From a virus, in the IMG/VR virus record IMGVR_UViG_3300021478_000001, positions 22,934-86,933 of that record: 64,000 nucleotides of DNA, one strand, 5' to 3'. Below the pieces are notes generated by a model. That model did not search any database and had not been told where the DNA came from. It saw only the letters and a list, made by a program, of their open reading frames with translations. Positions within the stretch are counted from its first letter, which is position 1; every line of letters begins with the position of its first letter. Below, piece by piece: positions 17,025 through 26,655 of this stretch. Made by a program: the position numbers and the translations under genes.

Positions 17025-17650
17025 TCACTGAACAGCAAAGCTTCGCTTATGATATTAGGGATGCATTCTTTAATGTAATTTCTGCAGATACGTTCTTTAA
17101 TGGGTTCACGGCAAAAAAGAATAAGATGCTGCCGGTGCAACTGACACAGTTGCCCTATCTTGGTGTTTATCTGGTAGATGAAACTATGACGCCGGATGGT
17201 GATGACAATGCGGGCTGTGTCAGGTTTACTCATCTGGCGCGCATAGGATTTTCTGTGATTGTTGTAAACAATGACCAGATTGCTGGTGAAAAATTAAGTG
17301 ATCAAGCTTATTTGAAGATAGGTACGTTGTTGTTTACGAATTCTAAGATTTTCAACATGATACAGAGTAATAATCCTGAAGGTGTGCTTATAGAAGGTGT
17401 GGCGCGTGGCACGCGGCGGCACTTGTATGGCAATGCCGGTTTGAATAACGAAACACCGTTTATTGAAATGCAATATGAAATCTATTGTAAGTTCCGCACA
17501 GAATGGTATCCGGATATCGTAGATACGCTTGATGAGATAGATGTTACTACTGGTATCAAGCAATCAGAAACCCAAGCTGACCGTGATCAACGTCAGCAAG
17601 TGAAAGTAGTTTACTCTGGACTCCAAACGAAAGGAAATGGTCATGGTTGA
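17021..17650 (+). CDS. Tail terminator/completion-like protein
   Basis: A 209-residue protein with the pattern of Mu-like tail completion proteins: an N-terminal helix, L-P-Y-L-G-V-Y-L-V-D-E and later F-S-V-I-V-V. It starts with GTG in the GTGA of the previous stop. It lies directly before the DUF2635-like and sheath genes, as tail terminators do. Confidence 0.6.
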   Translation: MITEQQSFAYDIRDAFFNVISADTFFNGFTAKKNKMLPVQLTQLPYLGVYLVDETMTPDGDDNAGCVRFTHLARIGFSVIVVNNDQIAGEKLSDQAYLKIGTLLFTNSKIFNMIQSNNPEGVLIEGVARGTRRHLYGNAGLNNETPFIEMQYEIYCKFRTEWYPDIVDTLDEIDVTTGIKQSETQADRDQRQQVKVVYSGLQTKGNGHG

Positions 17651-17993
17651 TGTTGCTATGAAACTGCAAACGCAAGGCGAAAGACTAAAGGAAAGGGTTG
17701 GTCGTATTCGGGTGCCAGCAAAACGTCCAGGCATTCGTGTTGAACCAGCTAATGAAGATCTTAGGAGGGTGCTGCGGCATATTCCTTCTGGTGTGCGTTT
17801 TAGATCAGAAGGCAGCATTGAATGGCCGGATGATACGTTCACCAGACGTCGCTTGAAAGATGGTTCAGTCAAGCTTGTGGAAAAACAAGATGAATCATGT
17901 CAACAGCTTGAACAAGCAACAGAACAGCAATCTGAACAAGCTGTAGAACAACAGCCTGAACCAAGAACTCAAACTCGGCCACGTTCCCGATAA
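17643..17993 (+). CDS. DUF2635-like protein preceding the sheath
   Basis: A 116-residue protein with V-R-F-R-S-E-G-S-I-E-W-P-D-D-T-F-T-R-R-R-L, the pattern of the DUF2635 (Mu gp38-like) family found just before tail sheath genes. The C-terminal 35 residues are Glu/Gln-rich and low-complexity. I chose the ATG at 17643 because AAAGGA lies seven bases before it; the ATG six bases earlier is too close to the binding site. Confidence 0.7.
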   Translation: MVDVAMKLQTQGERLKERVGRIRVPAKRPGIRVEPANEDLRRVLRHIPSGVRFRSEGSIEWPDDTFTRRRLKDGSVKLVEKQDESCQQLEQATEQQSEQAVEQQPEPRTQTRPRSR

Positions 17994-18023
17994 GTCTTCA
18001 ATATCCAAATAAAGGAGGGCACC

Positions 18024-19616
18024 ATGCCCATTAGCTATGCAAATATTCCGGCGAATATCAAGGTGCCACTCTACTATGTGGAGGTGGATCCTTCGATGGC
18101 TGGTCTGCCGAGCATTAATCTGCGTGCTTTGCTAATTGGCATTATGATTGCCGATGGTGTGGCCACTAAAGATATTCCGATTCCTATTGGTTCTCAGGCG
18201 CAAGCGGATCGAGCGTTTGGGCCTGGTAGTGAATTGAGCAGAATGTTTCAAGCTTACTACGCGAATAATTTTGCGAATGAAGTCTGGGGTCTCCCGGTGG
18301 CTGAACCGGCAGCTTCAGCGGCAGCGACTGGTACTATCGTGGTGACGACAGCACCAACACAAGCGGGCACCATCCATTTGTATATCGCCGGTACTCATGT
18401 GCCTGTCAATGTTATGTCGACAGACACAGTGACTGACATTGCAGCTGCGATTGCCGATGCAATCAATACTCAATACACAAATCTTGGTACTCCGGCTCTA
18501 CCTGTGACTGCGGTTGCTGCTACTGGTACAGTGACATTGACAGCATCATTCAAAGGCGTGAATGGCAATGATATCACGGTCACTACCAACTATTATGGTA
18601 CTCGTGGTTCTGAGATCACGCCTGTTGGTTTGGCCATGACTTTGCCGACGACAGGTTTGTTGACTGGTGGTACTGGCGTGCCGATATTTGACAATGCTAT
18701 CAACAATATTCAAAAGACGCAATTCGAGTACGTCGCCATGCCGTATACTGACTCCAACAGTCTGTTTGCTTGGGATCAAGAATTCGGGTTTACAGATTCT
18801 GGGCGTTGGGGTTGGAACAGACAGATGTTTGGTCATGTGTTCAGTGCTAAGCGTGGCTTGTATGCCGATCTGTTGCTGTATGGTGAAACGCTTAATAGTG
18901 CTGTGGAATCTATTATGGCGTTTGAAAATACAGCGTTATCCCCAATGTTTGAAGTGTCAGCGGCATACGCTGCTAAAGCGCAGCGCGCATTGATCAATGA
19001 TCCGGCACGGCCGTTGCAGTCGTTGGCGCTTAACAAGATTAAGGGATGCCCGCATCAGGATGATTTTAATTGGGCAGAACTGAATGCGATTGCATCCAGT
19101 GGCTTGGCTATCCAGGAGCGTGGCTCTGATAATCAACCTATGATCGCCAGAGAACAAACATCCTATCAAGTGAATCTCTATGGCCAGCCAGATGATGCTT
19201 ATGAATTGGTGACTACGTTGGCCACACTCGCCAAACTGTTGCGTAATCAGAAAGCTGCGATCACATCCAAGTTCCCGCGCGCGAAACTCGCTGATGATGG
19301 TACCAGATTTGGACCCGGACAGGCAATAGTAACTCCTGGGATTATCAAGGCAGAGCTTGTCAATGAGTATCAGCTCGATTCCTGGAATGGGCTTGTGGAA
19401 AATCTGCGGGCGTTCAAAGCCAACTTGCTTGTTGAACGTGATCCAAACGATCCTAACAGGGTTAATGTTCTGTATCCGCCAGATCTTATCAACCAGCTTC
19501 GTGTCTTTGCAGTGCTGGCACAATTCAGACTGCAATACGACAGAGGCATTGATCTGGCCATTATAGGGCAGGCACCATCTCCGTTCCAAGCGTCATCTGG
19601 TGCACCAGCACAGTAA
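18024..19616 (+). CDS. Contractile tail sheath protein
   Basis: A 530-residue protein of the Mu gpL-like sheath family: N-terminal SYANIPANIKVP, P-S-I-N-L-R-A-L-L-I-G, an inserted beta domain with many Thr/Val repeats, and the conserved C-terminal region with R-F-G-P-G-Q-A-I-V-T-P-G-I and N-V-L-Y-P-P-D-L-I-N-Q-L. It shows that the virion has a contractile tail. AAAGGAGG lies seven bases before the ATG. Confidence 0.9.
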   Translation: MPISYANIPANIKVPLYYVEVDPSMAGLPSINLRALLIGIMIADGVATKDIPIPIGSQAQADRAFGPGSELSRMFQAYYANNFANEVWGLPVAEPAASAAATGTIVVTTAPTQAGTIHLYIAGTHVPVNVMSTDTVTDIAAAIADAINTQYTNLGTPALPVTAVAATGTVTLTASFKGVNGNDITVTTNYYGTRGSEITPVGLAMTLPTTGLLTGGTGVPIFDNAINNIQKTQFEYVAMPYTDSNSLFAWDQEFGFTDSGRWGWNRQMFGHVFSAKRGLYADLLLYGETLNSAVESIMAFENTALSPMFEVSAAYAAKAQRALINDPARPLQSLALNKIKGCPHQDDFNWAELNAIASSGLAIQERGSDNQPMIAREQTSYQVNLYGQPDDAYELVTTLATLAKLLRNQKAAITSKFPRAKLADDGTRFGPGQAIVTPGIIKAELVNEYQLDSWNGLVENLRAFKANLLVERDPNDPNRVNVLYPPDLINQLRVFAVLAQFRLQYDRGIDLAIIGQAPSPFQASSGAPAQ

Positions 19617-19624
19617 AACAAATT

Positions 19625-19693
19625 CTACATCAAGCAATAGGTGCTGCGCTTGGTGTAGGGGAGCGAGGCCGAGCATCGAAGGTACTCGCTCCC
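19625..19693 (+). terminator. Double hairpin between sheath and tube genes
   Basis: Stem 1 pairs ctacatcaagc with gcttggtgtag (19625-19657, one mismatch) and stem 2 pairs gggagcga with tcgctccc (19659-19693), followed by atttatttt. It probably acts as a partial terminator or mRNA-end stabiliser that sets the sheath:tube ratio, as at many phage sheath-tube junctions. Confidence 0.5.
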
Positions 19694-19728
19694 ATTTATT
19701 TTCAACCTAGCAAAGAAGGAGAAATGTA

Positions 19729-20094
19729 ATGGCGCAACGGATCGCTGGCATTGCTTTCCTAAAAGTGGATGGCGTGCCGTTTGCATTGCGTGGGAATTTT
19801 ACTGTGAGCCCGAGCAGTGTAGAGCGTACCATGATCGCCGGTCAAGATGGCGTGCATGGTTATCAAGAGCTACCAAGAGTTCCCTATATTGAAGGGGATC
19901 TTTCTACTGTTCCTGGTCTTTTGCTTGAAGATCTTGAAGCGGAGACAGATGTCACAGTAGTCGCGCAACTTGCCAATGGCATGCAATACACTCTCACGGG
20001 TGGAACATGCAAAGGTGGGTTTGAAAACAACACTAGAGATGGCCAAGTCCGTGTTAGATGGGAAGGCTTGGCGTGTCAGGAGATTACGCTTTGA
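19729..20094 (+). CDS. Tail tube protein (Mu gpM-like)
   Basis: A 121-residue protein forming the inner tail tube: M-A-Q-R-I-A-G start, V-D-G-x-x-x-x-L-R-G-N-F-T-V-S, R-T-M-I-A-G-Q-D-G-V-H-G-Y, and a C-terminal R-W-E-G. This is the Mu-like tube pattern and length. AAGGAG precedes the ATG. The stop overlaps the TTG start of the chaperone gene. Confidence 0.88.
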   Translation: MAQRIAGIAFLKVDGVPFALRGNFTVSPSSVERTMIAGQDGVHGYQELPRVPYIEGDLSTVPGLLLEDLEAETDVTVVAQLANGMQYTLTGGTCKGGFENNTRDGQVRVRWEGLACQEITL

Positions 20095-20531
20095 ACCAGC
20101 CAGCAGAAAATATCAAACCTATTCGCGAAGGCTTCGTCGATCCAGACAAGGATAGGGTCGCGGCGCGTGCAGCGCCGCCTCCACATATGGAAGATCCGCC
20201 TCCTCAAGATGGTGGCTTAGATTCTTCAAAGGAAGTGTGGCCAGTAGTTGTTAAGCTTATTCATAAAAGCATAACAACTCCTGAAGGTGAGATTATGGAT
20301 CGGTTGAGTTTTCGGCAACCTCGTGGTGGTGACATTAATCGTTATGGTAATCCTTGTCGGGTGAACCAAGAAGGTGATGTTATCATTGATGAACGCAAGA
20401 TGCATTACATTATGTCAGCACTGTGTGGAGTGCTGCCACCTGTATTGGAGTCAATGGATCCACGAGATTGGAATTCTTGTGCTTATCGGTTACGAGATTT
20501 TTTTCTCCCCGATCTGCGGGCTTGGCTGTAG
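20091..20531 (+). CDS. Tail assembly chaperone (Mu gp41-like)
   Basis: A 146-residue protein of the E/41/14 tail assembly chaperone type, with K-S-I-T-T-P-E-G-E and L-S-F-R-Q-P-R-G-G-D. It would keep the tape measure soluble before tube assembly. I prefer the TTG start at 20091, which overlaps the tube stop (TTGA) and has AGGAG eight bases upstream, over an ATG inside the tube gene. A T7 run near the 3' end allows a -1 frameshift into 20504-20689. Confidence 0.75.
   Translation: MNQPAENIKPIREGFVDPDKDRVAARAAPPPHMEDPPPQDGGLDSSKEVWPVVVKLIHKSITTPEGEIMDRLSFRQPRGGDINRYGNPCRVNQEGDVIIDERKMHYIMSALCGVLPPVLESMDPRDWNSCAYRLRDFFLPDLRAWL
20498..20504 (+). promoter_or_regulatory. Slippery heptamer for -1 ribosomal frameshifting
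   Basis: Seven T bases read as T TTT TTT in the chaperone frame (codons GAT TTT TTT CTC). A -1 slip here joins the chaperone to the downstream frame, which has no start of its own with a binding site. A programmed frameshift in the chaperone pair before the tape measure is a conserved feature of long-tailed phages. Confidence 0.7.
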
Positions 20532-20689
20532 CAGCAGACGCAGAGGAATTAATTCTGGACTGCTACAGGTTAGCTCAATATTATCATCAGCATCCTAATA
20601 TCTTTCTGGAAATGACATTAGAGGAGGTCAAGCTACATGGTTATCGTACGGCGCAATTGATAGAGCGGCGAAGGGCGCAGGAAGAATAA
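20504..20689 (+). CDS. Frameshift extension of the tail assembly chaperone
   Basis: Read after the -1 slip, this gives a 61-residue C-terminal extension (S-P-R-S-A-G-L-A-V then a helical E-L-I-L-D-C-Y-R-L-A-Q-Y-Y-H and L-I-E-R-R-R). The helical pattern matches the second half of Mu-like chaperone pairs (gpG-GT style). Its stop overlaps the start of tape measure 1 (TAATG). Confidence 0.7.
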   Translation, partial: SPRSAGLAVAADAEELILDCYRLAQYYHQHPNIFLEMTLEEVKLHGYRTAQLIERRRAQEE

Positions 20690-23600
20690 TGGCTGACCAA
20701 TATGAAGAACTAAGACTGCAAGTAAACTTGCAGGACAATGCGTCTACCGGACTAGTTGCGCTTAAGAAACAATTGGACGAATTAAGCAGGTCTGGGATAG
20801 CTGAAAGATTTAGAGATCAAGCTTCTATTTTTGAACGAAGCATGAAAGCTTTAGGAGTAGAAGCAACAGGTGCAGCCAAGTCTCTAAAAGAATTAGCTGG
20901 CCAATACAGCGGCTTGCTAGGTGGAGCGGTAGCTGTTGGATTTGCCAGCTACAAGATACAAGAAAATTTCCGTAACCTGACAGGGGAAATAAATGAAACG
21001 CGGATAGCGGCTGAAGAACTTGGAATTGCTTATTCTGAATTGCATCATATTAATGAGGAATTGAGTAAGTCCGGTTATTCTGTTGCTGAGTCTACAAAGC
21101 TTGCAGCGCAAGTTGAAAATGCTATGTATGAAGCACGTAAACATCGTGTTTCACAGATGTTTCAGGACCTGATTACTATGACTGCGCGTCCTGATATTAT
21201 GTTGACTTTTCGCAAGGAGTTGGCGGAGAGTAAAGACACCGCAGATGGTATTGCAGCTTTTCTAAGAATGAATAAGGCAGCTTCTGATTCAATTGCTAAG
21301 AATAATGTGGATGCTGATAAGCACCGTATCGCAACTGATAGTGCCCGTGCTAGGGAACGTCTAAACCAAGCGGCAGGCGTTACCATTGATCTTAATCGTG
21401 TAAGAGATATTGGAAAAGAAACTGAGGAAGAAAAAGCACGAAATGAAGCGTTAGCCGCTAGTGTTAAGACATTGAATGAACAATGGGCCGCTACTGAAGT
21501 TAATTTGACTCGGATAAGAGATGTGATTCTTTTGCCCATTATTAGTGAAGGTAGTGTATTCTCTAATTTTGTTAAAGGAGGCGCTAAGACTACTGATGAA
21601 ATAGCTACTAAGATGGAAGCTTGGCAAGCAGGATTGAAAGGCAGCTTCTGGGATTTTTTCAAAATACCTCCTGGAATTCAAGCTCTTGTTGATAGATTAT
21701 TAGGAATATCAAATAAAGGAATGGGTGGTGGACCTCAAGGTGGTGCTCCATTTGGAAAAGGTGGTCCACCATTTGGAAAGGAGGGGTTTAAATCTCCTCC
21801 TACTAGTCCAGTACAAACTCATGATATGCTTGGACCAGTTACTAAAGGACCGGAACTTGTAGCGCCTCCACTAAAATCAGATTTAGGAAATGATATAGGC
21901 ATCAATGCTCCCATTTTAAATCAAAAGAATCAAAATAGAAAATGGGGACCAATGGATTTGATGCCTGGTTCCGATATGTTGCGTTTTAGCGGAGGTGGCG
22001 GTGATCAGCTTGGTTATCCTTGGAATCAGATGCGTAAGTCAACAAATATTGAAGATCGCCGCGCTGAAGGCGAAGAATTTATGAAGCGCCGTGAGGAAAA
22101 TACCAAACTGCTTATTCAAGTAAATGACAGACTGTTTGCTTTGTTGCAGCCACAAGGGGATACACAATCTCCAGCATTTCGCGGGCTTGGTGGCTTGCCA
22201 GGACTTGGTGGACGCGCCGGACCCGGTTATGGTAGAGGGCCAAGTGCTGCGCCAAGTGCTGCGCCAAGTGCTGCGCCAAGTGCTGCGCCAAGTGTAGGTC
22301 CAAGCGGAACGCGTGATAGGGGGACTGGACCTAACGTTACTGCTCCGTTAGGTCCGCCTCCGGCAGGAGGACCATTAACTCCGGAGGGAATGGCTCTTCT
22401 TGATACCATTGCAACACGGGAGGCTGAACCAGCCTTCAAGGACAACAAACGAGCTGGATGGGATGTGGGTGTTGGTGGTAAGTCATTAGATGTCAGTAAT
22501 CCTCCTGTTAATAAACCAGGAGCAACATATTCATATCACGGAGAAACTATAGATATTGGTGGCGTTGAGATGCATCCTCACCACCAGTATCCAGGTTGGG
22601 GTGGTTTTCGAGGAGGGGCTGGTACATCTTTTGCATTTGGCCGTTATCAAGAAACGGTCCTAACTTATTATGAGAATGTCAGGAGAAGTCAGAAGCTGCA
22701 TCCTGGAATGAAGGTCGATGGTTGGTCACCAGAGGCACAGAACATTCGTAACTGGGATAAAGCTCAAGAGGTTTATCGCCGTAATTATTCGAAGACAGGA
22801 GTCCAAGATCTCACTGGTGACTTGCAAAAAGATCTAGAAGCCAATAAGGGTAATCCAGAAGCTATTGGACGAATGTCTGGTGCATTGAGTGGTGAGTGGA
22901 CTTCTGCTCCTGGTGGTCGTGAAGGATCAAAGGTTACTGGTGGCAAAGTTCAGTATTATGGCGCTACATTTCAGAAGATGTTGGAAGCACAGACTAAAGT
23001 TCCTGCAACAGCAAAAGGAGCTCCTGGTGGTGGTCTTGGCCAGCTTGGAAGAGCTGCGGCCTCGCCCTCGCCAGTTGGTGATGCAACTCTTCAAGAAAAT
23101 GTTAAGTTTCTTGAAGAAAGAGGTGGTCATAGTGAGATTAATAGGAAGAGTGGACCAATTGGTGCAACCGGACAAATAAATCCTGAATTTATTGCTCGTA
23201 TGGTTGCTGCCGGTAAAGATTATGAGAAGGAAACTGGCAAGAAAGCAGTGTTTGGTGAGTTTGATCGTGACTATGCCACTCAGCAGTATTATAGGTCTGA
23301 ATATTTAAGAACTCATCAAGGACTAGCTGCTCCTGCTGGAACATCTAGGCATGAACATGCTGAGAGGGGAGCTGGAGATTTACCTACAAGTGATTTTCGT
23401 ACTTGGATGGAGGCCAATCGAGAAAAATATGGGATTGAAGGTTTGCCTGGACATGCTGGAGTTGTGGATCGCCCACATCAGCAGATGTCCAGGATCTATA
23501 AAGGACCATCATTTTATCATCCAACAGCAGCGACTGCGAAATCTCCTGCTGATCAAGCACCAACTACAGCGCCGTCCACCAATCGTGGGGTGGCTATTTT

Positions 23601-24228
23601 ACCGCAAGGCATTGAAGCGCGTTATGGTGGTCATGATCCCAAGGAAGTGGCACAGAGTCTTCGTGATATTGCTTTGGGGGAAGGCTTTTCAGACACCATT
23701 GTTATTTCTGGTGCCGGAACTCCTGAAGAAGAAACTGCCGCAGTTGTAGCTGCTCTTAATCGAGGTGATGTTACTGGAGCGATTGGCTTTTCTAGAGGTG
23801 CTAATGTCCTAGAAAAGGTATTGAAAGATCCTAAGGTAGATCCTAAACTTAAAGAAAGGATTAAGGAAGTAGTTCTTATTGGTCGTACTCGTAAATATAC
23901 AACAGGTAAAATTCCCGGCATTAAGACAATTGATATTCCAGAAATAGCTGGGAAGACCCACATGGAATTGCCTGGAGAAGTTGCCAGGAAAGTTAAGGAA
24001 GAAGTGGAAAGAAGAAAGGCGAGGGATACTATAGATAGTGATGCTAAGAAAAGCAACGGTGTGGGCAAATCAAAAGTTTCTGGTAAGTTGACTGTGGACG
24101 TAGAAGCACCGGCAGGCACTAGAGTGCATGCGGTTGGCACTGGTCCATTTGAAAAGCCTACGATCCAGCGACGGCATCGGCCGCTGATTTCTCCTGAACC
24201 AGTTGTCGCTCCTAGCAATCTAGGTTGA
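20689..24228 (+). CDS. Tape measure protein 1 with cell-wall enzyme modules
   Basis: A 1179-residue protein. Residues 1-330 are helical tape-measure sequence with a hydrophobic stretch near 72-90. Residues 330-560 are Gly/Pro-rich with an APSA repeat. Residues about 563-775 resemble lambda gpR-type endolysins (lytic transglycosylase, GH104): L-L-D-T-I-A-T-R-E-A-E, G-W-D-V-G-V-G-G, F-G-R-Y-Q, and L-S-G-E-W-T-S. Residues about 800-940 resemble M15 (VanY-type) peptidases: S-R-H-E-H-A-E-R-G-A-G-D-L and a later D-R-P-H. Residues about 965-1120 hold GFSRG, a possible serine-hydrolase nucleophile elbow. The protein sets tail length and would open the wall during DNA entry. Confidence 0.78.
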   Translation: MADQYEELRLQVNLQDNASTGLVALKKQLDELSRSGIAERFRDQASIFERSMKALGVEATGAAKSLKELAGQYSGLLGGAVAVGFASYKIQENFRNLTGEINETRIAAEELGIAYSELHHINEELSKSGYSVAESTKLAAQVENAMYEARKHRVSQMFQDLITMTARPDIMLTFRKELAESKDTADGIAAFLRMNKAASDSIAKNNVDADKHRIATDSARARERLNQAAGVTIDLNRVRDIGKETEEEKARNEALAASVKTLNEQWAATEVNLTRIRDVILLPIISEGSVFSNFVKGGAKTTDEIATKMEAWQAGLKGSFWDFFKIPPGIQALVDRLLGISNKGMGGGPQGGAPFGKGGPPFGKEGFKSPPTSPVQTHDMLGPVTKGPELVAPPLKSDLGNDIGINAPILNQKNQNRKWGPMDLMPGSDMLRFSGGGGDQLGYPWNQMRKSTNIEDRRAEGEEFMKRREENTKLLIQVNDRLFALLQPQGDTQSPAFRGLGGLPGLGGRAGPGYGRGPSAAPSAAPSAAPSAAPSVGPSGTRDRGTGPNVTAPLGPPPAGGPLTPEGMALLDTIATREAEPAFKDNKRAGWDVGVGGKSLDVSNPPVNKPGATYSYHGETIDIGGVEMHPHHQYPGWGGFRGGAGTSFAFGRYQETVLTYYENVRRSQKLHPGMKVDGWSPEAQNIRNWDKAQEVYRRNYSKTGVQDLTGDLQKDLEANKGNPEAIGRMSGALSGEWTSAPGGREGSKVTGGKVQYYGATFQKMLEAQTKVPATAKGAPGGGLGQLGRAAASPSPVGDATLQENVKFLEERGGHSEINRKSGPIGATGQINPEFIARMVAAGKDYEKETGKKAVFGEFDRDYATQQYYRSEYLRTHQGLAAPAGTSRHEHAERGAGDLPTSDFRTWMEANREKYGIEGLPGHAGVVDRPHQQMSRIYKGPSFYHPTAATAKSPADQAPTTAPSTNRGVAILPQGIEARYGGHDPKEVAQSLRDIALGEGFSDTIVISGAGTPEEETAAVVAALNRGDVTGAIGFSRGANVLEKVLKDPKVDPKLKERIKEVVLIGRTRKYTTGKIPGIKTIDIPEIAGKTHMELPGEVARKVKEEVERRKARDTIDSDAKKSNGVGKSKVSGKLTVDVEAPAGTRVHAVGTGPFEKPTIQRRHRPLISPEPVVAPSNLG
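22240..22287 (+). repeat. Four tandem 12-base repeats in tape measure 1
   Basis: The unit ccaagtgctgcg occurs four times in a row, encoding an Ala-Pro-Ser linker (A-P-S-A repeats), followed by a partial fifth copy. Being a multiple of three, copy-number change would alter linker length without frameshift. Confidence 0.85.
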
Positions 24229-24230
24229 TC

Positions 24231-26651
24231 ATGGCTGAGTTTGAAGAATTACGAATTGTAGTTTCTTTAACGGATCAGGCGTCGACTGGATTCAACAGCT
24301 TTAAGAAATCTATATCTGAATTTACCAGTGGTCAGCCAGCACAGCATCTGGAAAATTTCAAAAGACATAACACATTGCTCACTCAACTTCTTAAGGCAAC
24401 TGGTCTTGAAGCGACTGGCACATCTAAAGCTTTTATAGATTTGACTTCCAAGTTTGCTTTGAGTGCTGGCGTTATAGGTGCGCTTGGATACGCTCTGTAT
24501 AAGACCACGAGCATTGTAGCTGATGCAGCTAAAGGGATTGTTGATCAAGCTAATAAATTGAAAGCTTTAGGTATTCCATATTCTGAGGGCAGGAACATTA
24601 TTGAGCAATATGCTTTAGTGAATATAGAAGCTAATAAAACTATTGAAGATATTCAGGCAGCAAATCAATTACAATTTGAAGCGCGTAAGGCGCATCATAG
24701 TGAGATGTTTGATCAACTGCGGCAGCTGGTGTTTAATGATCCGTATGTTAAAGATTTTCAAATACAATTGCAAAATGCGAAAACGCAAGTCGAACTACAG
24801 AATGTGATTGTAGAAGGCCAAGAAAAATTTTCTGAACTTTCCAATAAGTATTATCATTCAGATGATGAGGCTACACAGAAAAGAACTAATGCTCAAACTA
24901 GAGCTCGATTCCGTGCGATAGTTGGTTTGAATGAAGAGTTTGACCGCGCAGTTAGAATTAAGGAAATTGATAAGGATCGTGCTGCGTCTTTGGAAAAATT
25001 GAATACTGAAGCTCAAAAATTTACAAGATTGTGGAATGAGACTGCGGTAAATCTTGAAAGAATTGGTGGGGTGCTGGAAGGTGCAGCTATCCAGCAATTA
25101 CTTCCACTGTTGCAGAGCGCCAAAGATCTAACCGGGGCCATTTTCCAATTGGTGACTGAAGGTTTTTCTGCTCTGAAAGATAAGAATTTTTGGGAGTCAA
25201 TGATCAGTGGTGCTGATGTTGCTCGGTATGGAGGCTATGTATTGGGAGGTCCAGGAGCTATTTTGGGAGGAGTGGCAACCGAGGCCATACGGAATAGATT
25301 TAAGCAGCCTTCATCACAGTCGCCATCTAATTTTGGTCTTGATCAAGCACAGCCATTTTTAGGAATTCCTGGAGGAACAGAGAACGATAAGATCAATGAT
25401 AATACTCGTGAGTTGAAAAGACTTAATGATAATCTCTATATTCTGTTGCATCCTGAAGTAATGAAGAATAGTGGAACGGTATCTCCTGCTTCACAGCAAG
25501 TTCCGATTCCCGGCTTGCAACATGGTGGCATTGTTACTAAGCCGACAATTGCTATGATAGGTGAGGCTGGACCGGAAGCTGTTGTGCCGTTGCCACGTGG
25601 AAGACCAATCGGTCTAGGAGGAGATCCTGCGGTAGCTTGGCAAGAACTTCATGATCGTCTTATTAAAAATCCGAATGAAGCAGGAGCTTTAAGTTATTCT
25701 GAACGACCAATTTTGCCGGGCGAAAAAGGTATGCATTCAGAAATGGATCTTATGACTGGACCAGGGATGTTTCCTGGGGGCGGTTCTATCTATCAACATT
25801 TGAAAGATGTAGAAAAGGGTATGGAAATGCAATTTGCAAGACCTAATGCAGATGATTATGTTTCTACAAATCCAAGATTTGCACCTCATGATTTGCGTTT
25901 GCAACATGGCGGTATAGTTGATAAACCAACTACTGCATTGATAGGTGAAGCTGGTCCAGAAGCAGTTATACCTTTACGGGATGCTAGGGCTCGTTATGCT
26001 GCTGAGATGTTAAAAGATCCAGCATTACGGGATCGGTTTATTTCTTTTGCTGAAGCAGAAACTGGCGGCCAAGGTAGAGGTGCTGCACAAGCTTGGATGG
26101 AAAGCACTTTAAATCGAGCAGCTTCACGTGATCAAACACTTTCAAGAGCGTTGAGTTCAGGGTCTGGTTATTGGCCACCACGAACTTTAGGAATAGGTGC
26201 GCAAACACCAACTGATAAGCAGCGTGATTATTATGATCCTGGTCTTGAATATGCTTTGGGTGGATCTAACATTTCAAGATTAGCTACAGGAAACGCTAGT
26301 AGTTCTGTTGGATTCGCAGGAGGTCCTGAAACATCACGAGTAGTATCTTCAAAAGGAAAAACTCTAGAACGTTTTGGTACTGAAGGCCGTGATATTGGAT
26401 GGGCCAATAGGGAACGGATTGCAATATCTTTGCAAGATGTTCGTTCTACTATAGACACTGCATCTAGATCGCCAGATATAGAAGCAGCGGGACATATCAA
26501 GGTGCAAGTCGGAGAGAGTGGTGGAAGATCAACTCCATTAGAAACATTATTCAAGCCAGTTCCGGAAGAACAAAAAGTACAGATGACCCCAGCTTCTGTG
26601 GGGCCATCAGAGCGTACACGCTCTGCGCCACCTTCTTTAGCAAACAGGTAA
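24231..26651 (+). CDS. Tape measure protein 2 (paralogue of protein 1)
   Basis: An 806-residue protein whose N-terminus parallels tape measure 1: E-F-E-E-L-R-I-V-V-S-L against Y-E-E-L-R-L-Q-V-N-L, then D-x-A-S-T-G and later A-T-G-L-E-A-T-G / A-L-G-V-E-A-T-G. The C-terminal part has the tape-measure motif GGIV-x-K-P-T with I-G-E-A-G-P-E-A-V twice (near 432-460 and 560-590). I use the ATG at 24231, just past the previous stop. Two tape measures raise the question of a subdivided tail or a recent duplication. Confidence 0.82.
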   Translation: MAEFEELRIVVSLTDQASTGFNSFKKSISEFTSGQPAQHLENFKRHNTLLTQLLKATGLEATGTSKAFIDLTSKFALSAGVIGALGYALYKTTSIVADAAKGIVDQANKLKALGIPYSEGRNIIEQYALVNIEANKTIEDIQAANQLQFEARKAHHSEMFDQLRQLVFNDPYVKDFQIQLQNAKTQVELQNVIVEGQEKFSELSNKYYHSDDEATQKRTNAQTRARFRAIVGLNEEFDRAVRIKEIDKDRAASLEKLNTEAQKFTRLWNETAVNLERIGGVLEGAAIQQLLPLLQSAKDLTGAIFQLVTEGFSALKDKNFWESMISGADVARYGGYVLGGPGAILGGVATEAIRNRFKQPSSQSPSNFGLDQAQPFLGIPGGTENDKINDNTRELKRLNDNLYILLHPEVMKNSGTVSPASQQVPIPGLQHGGIVTKPTIAMIGEAGPEAVVPLPRGRPIGLGGDPAVAWQELHDRLIKNPNEAGALSYSERPILPGEKGMHSEMDLMTGPGMFPGGGSIYQHLKDVEKGMEMQFARPNADDYVSTNPRFAPHDLRLQHGGIVDKPTTALIGEAGPEAVIPLRDARARYAAEMLKDPALRDRFISFAEAETGGQGRGAAQAWMESTLNRAASRDQTLSRALSSGSGYWPPRTLGIGAQTPTDKQRDYYDPGLEYALGGSNISRLATGNASSSVGFAGGPETSRVVSSKGKTLERFGTEGRDIGWANRERIAISLQDVRSTIDTASRSPDIEAAGHIKVQVGESGGRSTPLETLFKPVPEEQKVQMTPASVGPSERTRSAPPSLANR

Positions 26652-26655
26652 AAAG

